Source: Allobacillus saliphilus (GTDB taxonomy: Bacteria > Bacillota > Bacilli > Bacillales > Alkalibacillaceae). From it: 64,000 nt of DNA. The notes beneath the pieces are model-generated. The model saw nothing but the letters and a program-made list of their open reading frames with translations, made no database searches and was not told where the DNA came from. Location of the stretch: NCBI RefSeq assembly GCF_018138385.1, contig NZ_JAGSIE010000006.1:1-64000 (forward strand), given 5' to 3'. Made by a program: the position numbers and the translations under genes. Shown piece after piece: positions 37,400-45,430 of this stretch; the first letter of the stretch is position 1; the number at the start of each line of letters is the position of its first letter.

Positions 37400-38162
37400 T
37401 GTTTTTCGTTATCCGTCAAATAAACAACTTACAGGAAGGCCGATTCATATCGGTACGTTTCAGGAACCAACACGTGATACAAACGCAGAAAACGAATTAA
37501 CTTACGAAGATCAAATCAAACAAAAAAAAGTTTCTGCAGAAGAGATTGTCGAACAAGCGAAACAACAAGCCGAACAATTAATAGACCAGGCCAAGCAGGA
37601 AGCAGAACGACTATATGTAGAAGCGAAAACTTCTATCCAGCATGCACATCAAGAAGCAAAACAAACGGGTTACGAAGAGGGGAAAAAGGAAGGTCTTGGA
37701 CAAGCGAAGGAACAATATCAGTCGCTAATTGACCAGGCAAACGATGTTGTTAGACAAACGAAAGCTTCATACCTTAAAAAGCTTTCTGATGCAGAAGAAG
37801 ACTTAGTAACGTTATCCGTAGAAATTGCTGAGAAAATTATTCATGAAACATTTGAATTGAACGAAGACCGCTTTATTCAGCTTGTGAAGCAAACAGTCAA
37901 TGAAGTATCTGATCAACCAGAAGTACATGTTTATGTACACCCGAAAACTTATCAACTCGTCATAAATCAACAGGAAGAGTTGGAAAGGATTTTATCAGGT
38001 AAGGGACAGCTCAGTGTTTTCTCAAATGAAGAACTTTCAGCTTATGCTTGCTTGATCGAATCTCCTTTTGGAAAAATCGATGCTAGTGTTGATAAACAAT
38101 TAAGTAAGGTGAAAGAGAAATTGTTGCAGCTAGTGAAGGAGAGTCAACAGCGTGGAAGTTAA
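37383..38162 (+). CDS. fliH: Flagellar export ATPase regulator FliH
   Basis: Peripheral stalk of the export ATPase; holds FliI inactive and docks it at the C ring. 259 residues. Long Q/E/A-rich coiled coil (about 35-110, with AEQLIDQAKQEAERL repeats of GxxxG-like spacing) followed by the V-type E-subunit-like domain (DLVTLSVEIAEKIIHETFEL). ATG at 37383 overlaps fliG by 17 nt; GAGG is 8 nt upstream. Overlaps fliI by 11 nt. Confidence 0.92.
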   Translation: MTSLSNVFRYPSNKQLTGRPIHIGTFQEPTRDTNAENELTYEDQIKQKKVSAEEIVEQAKQQAEQLIDQAKQEAERLYVEAKTSIQHAHQEAKQTGYEEGKKEGLGQAKEQYQSLIDQANDVVRQTKASYLKKLSDAEEDLVTLSVEIAEKIIHETFELNEDRFIQLVKQTVNEVSDQPEVHVYVHPKTYQLVINQQEELERILSGKGQLSVFSNEELSAYACLIESPFGKIDASVDKQLSKVKEKLLQLVKESQQRGS

Positions 38163-39462
38163 GCGATTCGTTGAGGCACTACATAAAATTGATCCGATTG
38201 TACGATATGGAAAAGTATACCGAAATGTAGGTTTGTTAATTGAATCCAAAGGCCCTGCAGTTAATATTGGAGAGGTTTGTTATATTCATTCTGCAACGAA
38301 TGAAAAAGAGCCAATATTAGCCGAAGTTGTCGGTTTCCAAAACGAACATGTGTTATTGATGCCATATGAACAAACAAACCAGATTGGTCCAGGAAGTTTA
38401 GTAGAATCCTTTAATCGGTCACTGACAGTAAAGGTTGGAGAAGGACTGATCGGCCAAGTGCTGGATGGTTTAGGTAACCCATTAGATGGATCTAATTTAC
38501 CAAGTGATTTTATTCCTTATGAAACAGAACAAGAACCGCTTAACCCACTGGCTAGACCACCAATCGATGAAGTATTATCGACTGGAATTAAAGCGATCGA
38601 CACGTGTATGACAGTTGGTAGGGGGCAACGTTTAGGAATTTTTGCTGGCAGTGGAGTTGGTAAAAGCACGCTGCTCGGGATGTTAGCACGTAATAGTGAT
38701 GCTGACATTAACGTATTTGCCCTTCTCGGAGAACGCGGCAGAGAAGTGAGAGAGTTTATTGAGCAAGAATTAGGACCAGAAGGGTTGGCTAAATCTATTG
38801 TCGTTGTTGCAACCTCCGACCAGCCGGCTTTACAACGAATCCGGGGGGCATATACAGCAACAGCAATTAGTGAATACTTTAGGGACCAAGGATATGATGT
38901 CAATTTAATGATGGACTCGTTAACTAGGATTGCAATGGCTCAACGGGAAGTCGGATTGGCTAGTGGTGAACCACCAACGACAAAAGGATATCCACCGAGT
39001 GTATTTGCCTTGTTACCTAAGTTATTGGAAAGAACAGGAACTGGTGAAACTGGAAGCATTACCGCTTTTTACACTGTATTGGTTGACGGTGATGATATGG
39101 ATGAACCGATTGCTGATGCGGTTAGAGGTTTGTTAGACGGACACTTGGTTTTGGATCGTCGACTCGCTGAGCAAGGTCAATATCCAGCAATTAACGTTCT
39201 TAAGTCAGTCAGTCGTCTCATTCAAAAAATCGCAGGAGATGAACATCTTGAATTGGCTAAAAAGTTACGTTCCCTGTTAGCTACATATGAGGAAAATAAA
39301 GAGCTGATACAAATTGGCGCATATAAAAAAGGGTCTTCTGCAAAGGTAGATGAAGCAATCTATTACTATCCAGAAATTATGTCTTTTCTTGAACAAAACA
39401 TAAATGAAGACAGCAATCTTACACAATCACTGAGCGAACTTAGCCAAATCTTGAAAGGTTGA
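38152..39462 (+). CDS. fliI: Flagellum-specific ATPase FliI
   Basis: Hexameric F1-beta-like ATPase that helps unload substrates from chaperones at the export gate. 436 residues: Walker A AGSGVGKST near 165, ALLGERGREVREF, Walker B VNLMMDSLTRIAMAQRE, and PPSVFALLPKLLERTG. GTG start with AAGGAGAG 8 nt upstream, inside the fliH end. Stop overlaps the fliJ ribosome site. Confidence 0.97.
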   Translation: MEVKRFVEALHKIDPIVRYGKVYRNVGLLIESKGPAVNIGEVCYIHSATNEKEPILAEVVGFQNEHVLLMPYEQTNQIGPGSLVESFNRSLTVKVGEGLIGQVLDGLGNPLDGSNLPSDFIPYETEQEPLNPLARPPIDEVLSTGIKAIDTCMTVGRGQRLGIFAGSGVGKSTLLGMLARNSDADINVFALLGERGREVREFIEQELGPEGLAKSIVVVATSDQPALQRIRGAYTATAISEYFRDQGYDVNLMMDSLTRIAMAQREVGLASGEPPTTKGYPPSVFALLPKLLERTGTGETGSITAFYTVLVDGDDMDEPIADAVRGLLDGHLVLDRRLAEQGQYPAINVLKSVSRLIQKIAGDEHLELAKKLRSLLATYEENKELIQIGAYKKGSSAKVDEAIYYYPEIMSFLEQNINEDSNLTQSLSELSQILKG

Positions 39463-39467
39463 TGATC

Positions 39468-39908
39468 ATGAACACAATACATTCGATTGAAAAGATTTGC
39501 CATATTCGCGAAAAAGAAGTGAACGAAGCTCAAGCGCAGTATCAACGAGCAATCGATTATTTTGAAGAACAAGCGACACAGCTTTTCCAGTTGCTAAAAA
39601 AGAAAGAAACGCTCCAAGAACAATTTGACAATCGACTTAAAGAACGAGTAACGGTTACATACATACACACAATGCATGATTCGATTCAACGGATTGAAAC
39701 AGAAGAGAAAGCACTCCAAACAAAAGTGCACCAGGCACGAGTCAACATGGAACAAAAAGAACAACAATTGAAAGAAGCCCATCTTGAAATGAAAAAGATT
39801 GAAAAGCTCTTTCAACTAAAAAAAGAAGAATTAAAAGAGTTTGCAAAGAAAAAAGAAGCTGACTTCATGGATGAAATTTCTGTGCAACAATACTTCCGTA
39901 CGAGATAG
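39468..39908 (+). CDS. fliJ: Flagellar export stalk protein FliJ
   Basis: Gamma-subunit-like coiled coil inserted in the FliI ring; escorts chaperones. 146 residues, almost all coiled coil (K/E/Q-rich, no prolines in the middle). AAAGG at 39454-39458 is 9 nt from the ATG at 39468 and only 3 nt from the one at 39462; the former is used. Identity rests on position and fold type, since FliJ sequences are poorly conserved. Confidence 0.88.
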   Translation: MNTIHSIEKICHIREKEVNEAQAQYQRAIDYFEEQATQLFQLLKKKETLQEQFDNRLKERVTVTYIHTMHDSIQRIETEEKALQTKVHQARVNMEQKEQQLKEAHLEMKKIEKLFQLKKEELKEFAKKKEADFMDEISVQQYFRTR

Positions 39909-39916
39909 GTGATGTT

Positions 39917-40489
39917 ATGGCTAAGAATGCCAAAGAAGGTAAAAAGACAAGTAAGCTGCAATGGATTCTATTTGTAATTGTCATTCCAATTATCTTCGCC
40001 ATTGCAATGTTATTGATCGTATTGTCTGTAATGGGAATCAATCCAATCAATCAACTGAAAGAAGCACCAGTTGTTTCTTCTTTCGTAGATTCAAAAGATG
40101 AAGAAATCCTGCAGTCCCAATTGGAAGAAATACAGAAAGAGAATAATAACAAGAACACACAAATTGAAAACCTACAAAGTCAAGTTAGTCAAAAAGAAGC
40201 TAAGATTGAAAAACTAGAAAACGAGATTGCTGATTTGAATGTTGAATTGGAACGTAGAGAAGAAACGCTATTGACTGAAGAAGAAGCAATCAAAAAAATG
40301 TCCAATTCATTCTCAGGAATTGAACCAAAAATTGCAGCTGAGATTATTGTAGAGATGGAAGAACAAGTTGCATTGAAGCTACTTGAGCAAATGAGCGATG
40401 AAGAACGCGGTAAAGTATTAGGAGCAATGAAACCGGAACAGGCAGCAAGCTATACGGACTCACTGATTGAACGTAAAAGTGCAGAATAA
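39917..40489 (+). CDS. ylxF: MotE/YlxF family flagellar protein
   Basis: 190 residues: cytoplasmic basic start, one transmembrane helix (about 15-38, WILFVIVIPIIFAIAMLLIV), coiled coil (about 60-115), and a C-terminal MgtE-N-like domain (MSNSFSGIEPKIAAEIIVEM, then LLEQMSDEERGKVLGAMKPE). This is the MotE family encoded between fliJ and fliK in Firmicutes, where it resembles a chaperone for the stator or motor. The exact role in this organism is inferred. Confidence 0.9.
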   Translation: MAKNAKEGKKTSKLQWILFVIVIPIIFAIAMLLIVLSVMGINPINQLKEAPVVSSFVDSKDEEILQSQLEEIQKENNNKNTQIENLQSQVSQKEAKIEKLENEIADLNVELERREETLLTEEEAIKKMSNSFSGIEPKIAAEIIVEMEEQVALKLLEQMSDEERGKVLGAMKPEQAASYTDSLIERKSAE

Positions 40490-40544
40490 CTTAACTACTA
40501 AAAGTTGATTGATACAACTCAACGCTTTGAAAGGGGGTGAAAAA

Positions 40545-41780
40545 ATGAATAGCGCAATGATGCTACAAGCCATGCCACAAGTTAATCAGTTGATGGGCAG
40601 GGCTACTGGCAAATCACTGTTGTCAAATAAAGAAGGAGATTTTGCCAAGTTGCTTCAAGGAATCGCTGGAAAAGTAACTGTAGAAGAAGGTATGGAGCTT
40701 TCCGAAGAAGGTTCAATGGCAGAACTAGAAACGATGTTAAAAAAACTGTTAGGGCTGCTTTCCTCTGATGAAGAACTGGAATCCGAACTATCTGATTGGT
40801 TACAAACGTTTACCGATTCAATGAACATTTCCGAAGAAGATCTTGATGGTTTACTAGAGGGTTCATCCGTCTCATCGATTGATCAAGTCGGTTTGGTGTT
40901 AACTGAGCTGTATCGTTCGCTCACGTCACATAGTCAAGCTTCAATCGAATCCGCTAAAGGATTGGAAGCGTTGTTGCCACAATCGTCCAGTGGAATGAAT
41001 GGTCTGAAAAATTTAATGGAAAATGTTTTATTCCAATTGGTTCAACAAAGAAATCAACAACTCCAATCAACCGAACAAAGTAACCAACAGACCCGAGTAA
41101 CGTCGAACGTATGGCAGCAACTCATCTCAGGTGAGCAAGTTAATCAAACGCAGACTACAACGGATTTTGCGAAGGAATTGATGCGTTTATCAAGTAATAC
41201 CGATTCTGACAAACCGGTTATGAATTGGGCACATGCCATTACAGGAAAGCTTTCAAAGCCAGCAGCTCACATGCCATTAGACCCTGTTGAGCAATTAGGC
41301 AATTTAATGAGGAATGTCAATTCGAACAGTGCACAATTGGTTAAGCAAAGTCTCCCGCTTCAAGGAAATTCGCAACAAATGATGAATCAAATTGAGCAAA
41401 TGATCCTATCAACGCGATTTGCAAAACCGGGTGGTACAACGCAACTAACGGTGCAACTGAATCCAATGGAGCTCGGTGAAATGATTCTCCGCTTTGTGAA
41501 GCAAGATGGAGAAATGACCGTTAAAATAACCGTCATGAGTCAGATGGCAAAAGAAATGGTAGACAAAAATTTACATCAATTAAGACACTTATTCTCACCT
41601 CACCAGGTTGTTGTTGAACGTCAAATCGACGTGCCAAATGAAACAAATTTAGCTAACTTCAAAGAAAAACAAGAGGAACAGGAAGAACAATCATCTAAAC
41701 AACAAGAAAATGCAAGACAATTAGACGAAGAAGATGGTGATGTAACTTTCCAAGATTATTTATTTGCTGAGGAGGTGTAG
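40545..41780 (+). CDS. fliK: Flagellar hook-length control protein FliK
   Basis: Exported ruler; its C-terminal domain switches FlhB from hook to filament substrates. 411 residues: Q/S/L-rich N-terminal and middle part, and a conserved C-terminal FliK domain (TQLTVQLNPMELGEMILRF, then VKITVMSQMAKEMV and LRHLFSPHQVVVERQIDV). AAAGGGGGTG is 6 nt before the ATG at 40545; the open frame upstream has no such signal. Confidence 0.93.
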   Translation: MNSAMMLQAMPQVNQLMGRATGKSLLSNKEGDFAKLLQGIAGKVTVEEGMELSEEGSMAELETMLKKLLGLLSSDEELESELSDWLQTFTDSMNISEEDLDGLLEGSSVSSIDQVGLVLTELYRSLTSHSQASIESAKGLEALLPQSSSGMNGLKNLMENVLFQLVQQRNQQLQSTEQSNQQTRVTSNVWQQLISGEQVNQTQTTTDFAKELMRLSSNTDSDKPVMNWAHAITGKLSKPAAHMPLDPVEQLGNLMRNVNSNSAQLVKQSLPLQGNSQQMMNQIEQMILSTRFAKPGGTTQLTVQLNPMELGEMILRFVKQDGEMTVKITVMSQMAKEMVDKNLHQLRHLFSPHQVVVERQIDVPNETNLANFKEKQEEQEEQSSKQQENARQLDEEDGDVTFQDYLFAEEV

Positions 41781-41783
41781 AAG

Positions 41784-42239
41784 ATGAAAATTGATAAAAG
41801 TCTTTATTTGGCGAATCAAACAGCGAATCAAACAAAACAATCCGATTTAGGAAAAGATGAATTTTTAAAATTATTGATGGCCCAGTTAAAACACCAAGAT
41901 CCATTAGACCCTATGGATGACAAGCAGTTTATCTCTCAAATGGCTACGTTTTCACAGTTGGAACAAAGCATTAACATGTCAGAAACAATGAAAACGTTGG
42001 CAAATCAGCAAAGTCAATCAAATTTCTTAGCCTATTCGAACCTAATCAACAAGGAGATTACATACGCGGTGTATGATTCAACAGGTGAATATACAGGGCA
42101 AGAAACAGGTCGGGTACAATCAGTGTCATTTACCGGAAATGATGTGGTGTTAAAACTAGCCAATGAAGATCGAATTGCAGCAAGTCAAGTAATGGAAATT
42201 ACCCAGGCGACCAACGAGGTGATTGCAGATGGCGAATAG
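41784..42239 (+). CDS. flgD: Flagellar hook-assembly scaffold FlgD
   Basis: Temporary hook cap. 151 residues: GKDEFLKLLMAQLKHQDPLDPMDDKQFISQMATFSQLEQ is the diagnostic FlgD N-domain pattern (residues about 23-60), followed by the short beta domain of Bacillus FlgD (VQSVSFTGNDVVLKL). GAGGAGGTG upstream, three bases after fliK. Overlaps the next gene by 11 nt. Confidence 0.96.
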   Translation: MKIDKSLYLANQTANQTKQSDLGKDEFLKLLMAQLKHQDPLDPMDDKQFISQMATFSQLEQSINMSETMKTLANQQSQSNFLAYSNLINKEITYAVYDSTGEYTGQETGRVQSVSFTGNDVVLKLANEDRIAASQVMEITQATNEVIADGE

Positions 42240-42606
42240 TAGAATTAATACCATTCATTATCCGACAATTCCACCACAATCGAAGCAAGTGCAACAAAAG
42301 AAAGCAGTTCAACAATCTTTCCAATCCATCTTGGAAAGTCAGACAGCTGAACTCAAAGTGAGTAAACATGCACAAAAACGATTGAATGAACGGAATATTC
42401 ATATTACGCCGTCACAGTGGAATGAAATTCACGAAAAAATGCTAGATGCAAAACAAAAAGGTGTAACCGATTCTGTCATCGTGATGAAGGAAGCTGTTTT
42501 AGTTGCGAGTACAAAGAATCATACGATTATTACAGCACTTGATCAAAGTAACGAAGCGGATCAATTGATTACCAATATTAATGGGACGATTATTATGCCT
42601 AATTAG
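42229..42606 (+). CDS. Flagellar operon protein of the TIGR02530/Flg_new family (YlzI-region, putative)
   Basis: 125 residues; SKHAQKRLNERNIHITPSQW and MKEAVLVASTKNHTIITALD are the hallmarks of the TIGR02530 flagellar operon family, found between flgD and the hook gene in Firmicutes. Role unknown. GAGGTG (42216-42221) is 7 nt from the ATG at 42229, inside the flgD end. An 86-bp spacer with its own GGAAGGAAG follows before flgE. Confidence 0.85.
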   Translation: MANSRINTIHYPTIPPQSKQVQQKKAVQQSFQSILESQTAELKVSKHAQKRLNERNIHITPSQWNEIHEKMLDAKQKGVTDSVIVMKEAVLVASTKNHTIITALDQSNEADQLITNINGTIIMPN

Positions 42607-42692
42607 CGGCTGGACCGAAAGGAAGCCCTAGAATTGCTGAACGAAAGAAGCAATTCGACTAGTAAACTTAAAATCGGAAGGAAGAGATGTAA

Positions 42693-43586
42693 ATGTTACG
42701 TTCAATGTATACAGGTATCTCAGGAATGAAAGGTTTTCAAACGAAATTAGATGTAGTTTCTAACAATATTGCCAATGTAAATACGTTCGGATTTAAGAAA
42801 GGACGTTACACGTTTTCAGATTTAATGAGTCAAACGATGCAAGGTGCAACAGGTCCTATTCAAAATGCAGCAGGCAACCCAACATTAGGTGGACGTAACC
42901 CAATGCAAGTCGGATTAGGAACAACTACAGGAAGTATTGATAATATCCATACACAAGGTAACCGTCAGACGACGAACAGACCATTAGATTTAGCAATCGA
43001 AGGTGATGGGATGTTTGCGACTGCCGAGTCTGTCGATGGGGATGATAATCTTGCGACGGATGCTGATGACCTTAGCTTTACAAGAGCAGGTAATTTTTAT
43101 TTTGATGACAACGGTCATATTGTAACGAGTGGCGGCAGATATTTAGTAGGGCGTACACCAAACGCAGCAAATGATGGTGTCACAAATCAAATTGGACGTA
43201 TTCAATTACCGGACGATGCTCAAAGCTTCAGTATCGGTGGAGATGGAACGGTCAATTATGTGGATGGAGATGGACAACCAGCTGTAGCCGGCCAAATCTT
43301 GCTTGCTAACTTCTCCAATCCAGAAGGTTTAAATAAAGTTGGAAGTAATTCCTATAAAATCTCCAACAATGCTGGTGAATTAAACGGCGGAATCGTTGAT
43401 TATCTATACGTTCCTGGGGAAGGTGGAGCTGGTAGTCTTTTTGCCGGTGCACTTGAAATGTCAAACGTCGACCTTTCAGAAGAATTTACCGAAATGATAA
43501 CAGCTCAGCGTGGATTCCAAGCGAATACACGTGTCATTACAACAAGTGATGAAATTCTACAAGAGCTTGTTAATCTGAAACGATAA
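42693..43586 (+). CDS. flgE: Flagellar hook protein FlgE (FlgG-type)
   Basis: Forms the universal-joint hook. 297 residues: N-terminal LRSMYTGISGMKGFQTKLDV and SNNIANVNTFGFKKGR, central RPLDLAIEGDGMF and SFTRAGNFYFDDNGHIV, C-terminal SNVDLSEEFTEMITAQRGFQANTRVI. In B. subtilis the gene at this position was first named flgG and is now flgE; the protein is compact as there. The palindromic element begins 10 nt after the stop. Confidence 0.93.
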   Translation: MLRSMYTGISGMKGFQTKLDVVSNNIANVNTFGFKKGRYTFSDLMSQTMQGATGPIQNAAGNPTLGGRNPMQVGLGTTTGSIDNIHTQGNRQTTNRPLDLAIEGDGMFATAESVDGDDNLATDADDLSFTRAGNFYFDDNGHIVTSGGRYLVGRTPNAANDGVTNQIGRIQLPDDAQSFSIGGDGTVNYVDGDGQPAVAGQILLANFSNPEGLNKVGSNSYKISNNAGELNGGIVDYLYVPGEGGAGSLFAGALEMSNVDLSEEFTEMITAQRGFQANTRVITTSDEILQELVNLKR

Positions 43587-43592
43587 AGGAGG
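43586..43592 (+). promoter_or_regulatory. Displaced Shine-Dalgarno of swrD/flbD
   Basis: AAGGAGG overlaps the flgE stop. The nearest ATG (43594) is one base away, too close for initiation, and ends after seven codons. The next real gene, swrD/flbD, starts 169 bases further on without any Shine-Dalgarno of its own. The simplest reading is that this was its ribosome site before the element at 43596-43751 inserted. Confidence 0.7.
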
Positions 43593-43595
43593 CAT

Positions 43596-43751
43596 GGGGC
43601 TGGGACAAAACTCTTAAAGTTGACTCAGATACGAACATTTTAATTTAGTAATGCGGAAATACCCGCTTCGGAAATATACTACGCTAAATTAGATTATCAT
43701 TCGTGTTTCTGAGTTTATAACTTTGATTTGTCCCAGATTTGTCCCAGCCCC
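43596..43751. repeat. 156-bp near-palindromic MITE-like element inside the fla/che operon
   Basis: Perfect 14-bp terminal inverted repeat: GGGGCTGGGACAAA (43596-43609) / TTTGTCCCAGCCCC (43738-43751). Inner arms also pair: TTAAAGTT, ACTCAGATACGAA and TAATTTAG on the left against CTAAATTAG, TTCGTGTTTCTGAGT and AACTTT on the right; a small GCGG/CCGC hairpin lies near the centre. TTTGTCCCAGA is duplicated at the right end. A related half copy lies at 33168-33250. No gene is inside. Inference: a non-autonomous mobile element or REP-like repeat. Confidence 0.85.
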
Positions 43752-43761
43752 TTACCTAAAT

Positions 43762-43980
43762 ATGATCGAATTAACCAGACTAAACGGTGATGAATTTGTT
43801 TTGAATGCATTATATGTAGAAAAAATAGAAGCACTGCCTGACACAACAATCAGCTTAATTAATGGGAAAAAGCATTTTGTGAAAGAGACGGTCTCTGAAG
43901 TCATTCAATTAATCACTGACTATTATCGACAAATCGGATTAATTGATCTACATAAAAAGGTGGTGGAGAAAAATGAGTAA
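43762..43980 (+). CDS. swrD: Flagellar motor power protein SwrD/FlbD (YlzI)
   Basis: Small FlbD-family protein, 72 residues: MIELTRLNGDEFVLNALYVE then EALPDTTISLINGKKHFVKE. In B. subtilis SwrD (YlzI) raises flagellar torque and is needed for swarming. The frame is open upstream to 43723 but that part lies in the repeat element and has no FlbD homology, so the ATG at 43762 is used. It has no Shine-Dalgarno (ten bases TTACCTAAAT separate it from the element). The 3' end overlaps fliL by 8 nt. Confidence 0.92.
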   Translation: MIELTRLNGDEFVLNALYVEKIEALPDTTISLINGKKHFVKETVSEVIQLITDYYRQIGLIDLHKKVVEKNE

Positions 43981-44404
43981 ACCAATCAAAATCATGATTA
44001 CAATACTCATTTCGTTGACGATCATTGGAATAGCAACCATTGTTATTCTCGTTTACGGTGATCAAGGCTCTGTTTCATCGGAGGAACGAACGATTGATGA
44101 CATGGTCGAGAATTCGTTTACGACCGGAGACATACGGACGGATTTATCAGACGACAACTTCTTATTAATTCAATTTCGTATCGTTACCGATCATGAAGAT
44201 GCAGCTGAATTTCTACAAAAAGGTGAGCACTTTCAGTTAAACAATGTCATTTTAAAAGAACTAACTGTCCTGAAAGAAGAAAATTTTAGAAGTGGACTCA
44301 GTGAAGTTGAACAACAATTAAAGAAACGTCTTAATCAAATAGAAGGATTGAAGGACCATGGAAAGGTAACCGATATTTTTACAATCGATAAAGTTCTTCA
44401 ATAG
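43973..44404 (+). CDS. fliL: Flagellar basal-body-associated protein FliL
   Basis: Membrane protein that rings the stator and supports torque. 143 residues: one transmembrane helix (about 8-28) and an extracytoplasmic FliL/stomatin-like domain (NFLLIQFRIVTDHEDAAEFL, FRSGLSEVEQQLKKRLNQIE). GGTGGAG lies 5 nt before the ATG at 43973, within the swrD end. Confidence 0.92.
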   Translation: MSKPIKIMITILISLTIIGIATIVILVYGDQGSVSSEERTIDDMVENSFTTGDIRTDLSDDNFLLIQFRIVTDHEDAAEFLQKGEHFQLNNVILKELTVLKEENFRSGLSEVEQQLKKRLNQIEGLKDHGKVTDIFTIDKVLQ

Positions 44405-44434
44405 TAGAAAGACCCAATAATGGGGGTGAGAAAT

Positions 44435-45430
44435 ATGGCCGATGATGTATTATCTCAAGGCGAAATTGATGCCTTACTCACTGCGTTATCCAGTGGAGAA
44501 ATGGATGCAGATGAATTAAGAGCAGATGAAACAGAAGATAAAAAAATAAAAGTCTATGATTTTAAGCGAGCATTGAGATTTTCGAAAGATCAAATTAGGG
44601 GGCTAACACGAATACATGAAAACTTTGCCAGGTTACTGACATCGTTTTTCTCAGGGCATCTACGCTCTTACGTATCGATTCAAGTAGCGTCCGTCGACCA
44701 GGTGCCTTATGAAGAGTTCATCCGCTCTGTCCCGTCTAAAACAATTTTAAACGTCTTCTCTGCGGAACCATTAGAAGGACGGTTACTTTTCGAAGTGAAT
44801 CCGAACATCGCCTATGCGATATTAGACCGAATGCTAGGTGGTTCAGGCTCTAGTTTAAATAAAGTAGAAACACTAACAGAAATTGAAACAAAAATAATGT
44901 CCAGAACATTTGGGTCAGCAATGGAATCTTTAGAAGAAGCTTGGGAATCGATGGTTTCCATTGATGTGGAAATGGAAGATTTCGAAGTGAACCCGCAATT
45001 TTTACAAATCGTGTCACCAAATGAAACGGTAATTGTCATTTCGCTAAACACAATGATTGGAGAAAGTTCTGGAATGATGAACATTTGCATTCCTCACATT
45101 TTATTAGAACCAATTATTTCTAAGTTGTCTGTGCATTATTGGATGGAAAACCAAGCTCATAAAGGAAATGAAGAAGATTATCATTTACTTCAAGAAAATA
45201 TTTCAAACGTCTCTGTTGATGTCAAAACGAATTTAGGGGAGACATCCGTTACCATTGAAGACTTTTTGCATTTGCAGACTGACGATGTAATCAAGCTCAA
45301 TCAATCGATCCATGAGCCATTAAAGTTTTATGTTGATGAAGAACCGAAATTTTATGTTCGTCCAGGCAAGAAAAATAATCACTTAGCCGTTCAGGTCATC
45401 AGTGATATGGAGGAGGAAAACGATGGATAA
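44435..45430 (+). CDS. fliM: Flagellar motor switch protein FliM
   Basis: C-ring protein that binds CheY-P through its N-terminal peptide (LSQGEIDALLTAL). 331 residues: CheC-like middle domain (RIHENFARLLTSFFSGHLRS, ILDRMLGGSG) and C-terminal SpoA domain (NVSVDVKTNLGETSVTIEDF). GGGGGTGAG is 4-5 nt before the ATG at 44435. Overlaps fliY by 8 nt. Confidence 0.97.
   Translation: MADDVLSQGEIDALLTALSSGEMDADELRADETEDKKIKVYDFKRALRFSKDQIRGLTRIHENFARLLTSFFSGHLRSYVSIQVASVDQVPYEEFIRSVPSKTILNVFSAEPLEGRLLFEVNPNIAYAILDRMLGGSGSSLNKVETLTEIETKIMSRTFGSAMESLEEAWESMVSIDVEMEDFEVNPQFLQIVSPNETVIVISLNTMIGESSGMMNICIPHILLEPIISKLSVHYWMENQAHKGNEEDYHLLQENISNVSVDVKTNLGETSVTIEDFLHLQTDDVIKLNQSIHEPLKFYVDEEPKFYVRPGKKNNHLAVQVISDMEEENDG

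Noticed and set aside
43594-43617. Seven-codon reading frame after the AAGGAGG at the flgE end
   Set aside because: The start codon is one base from the Shine-Dalgarno, too close for initiation, and the peptide is not meaningful.
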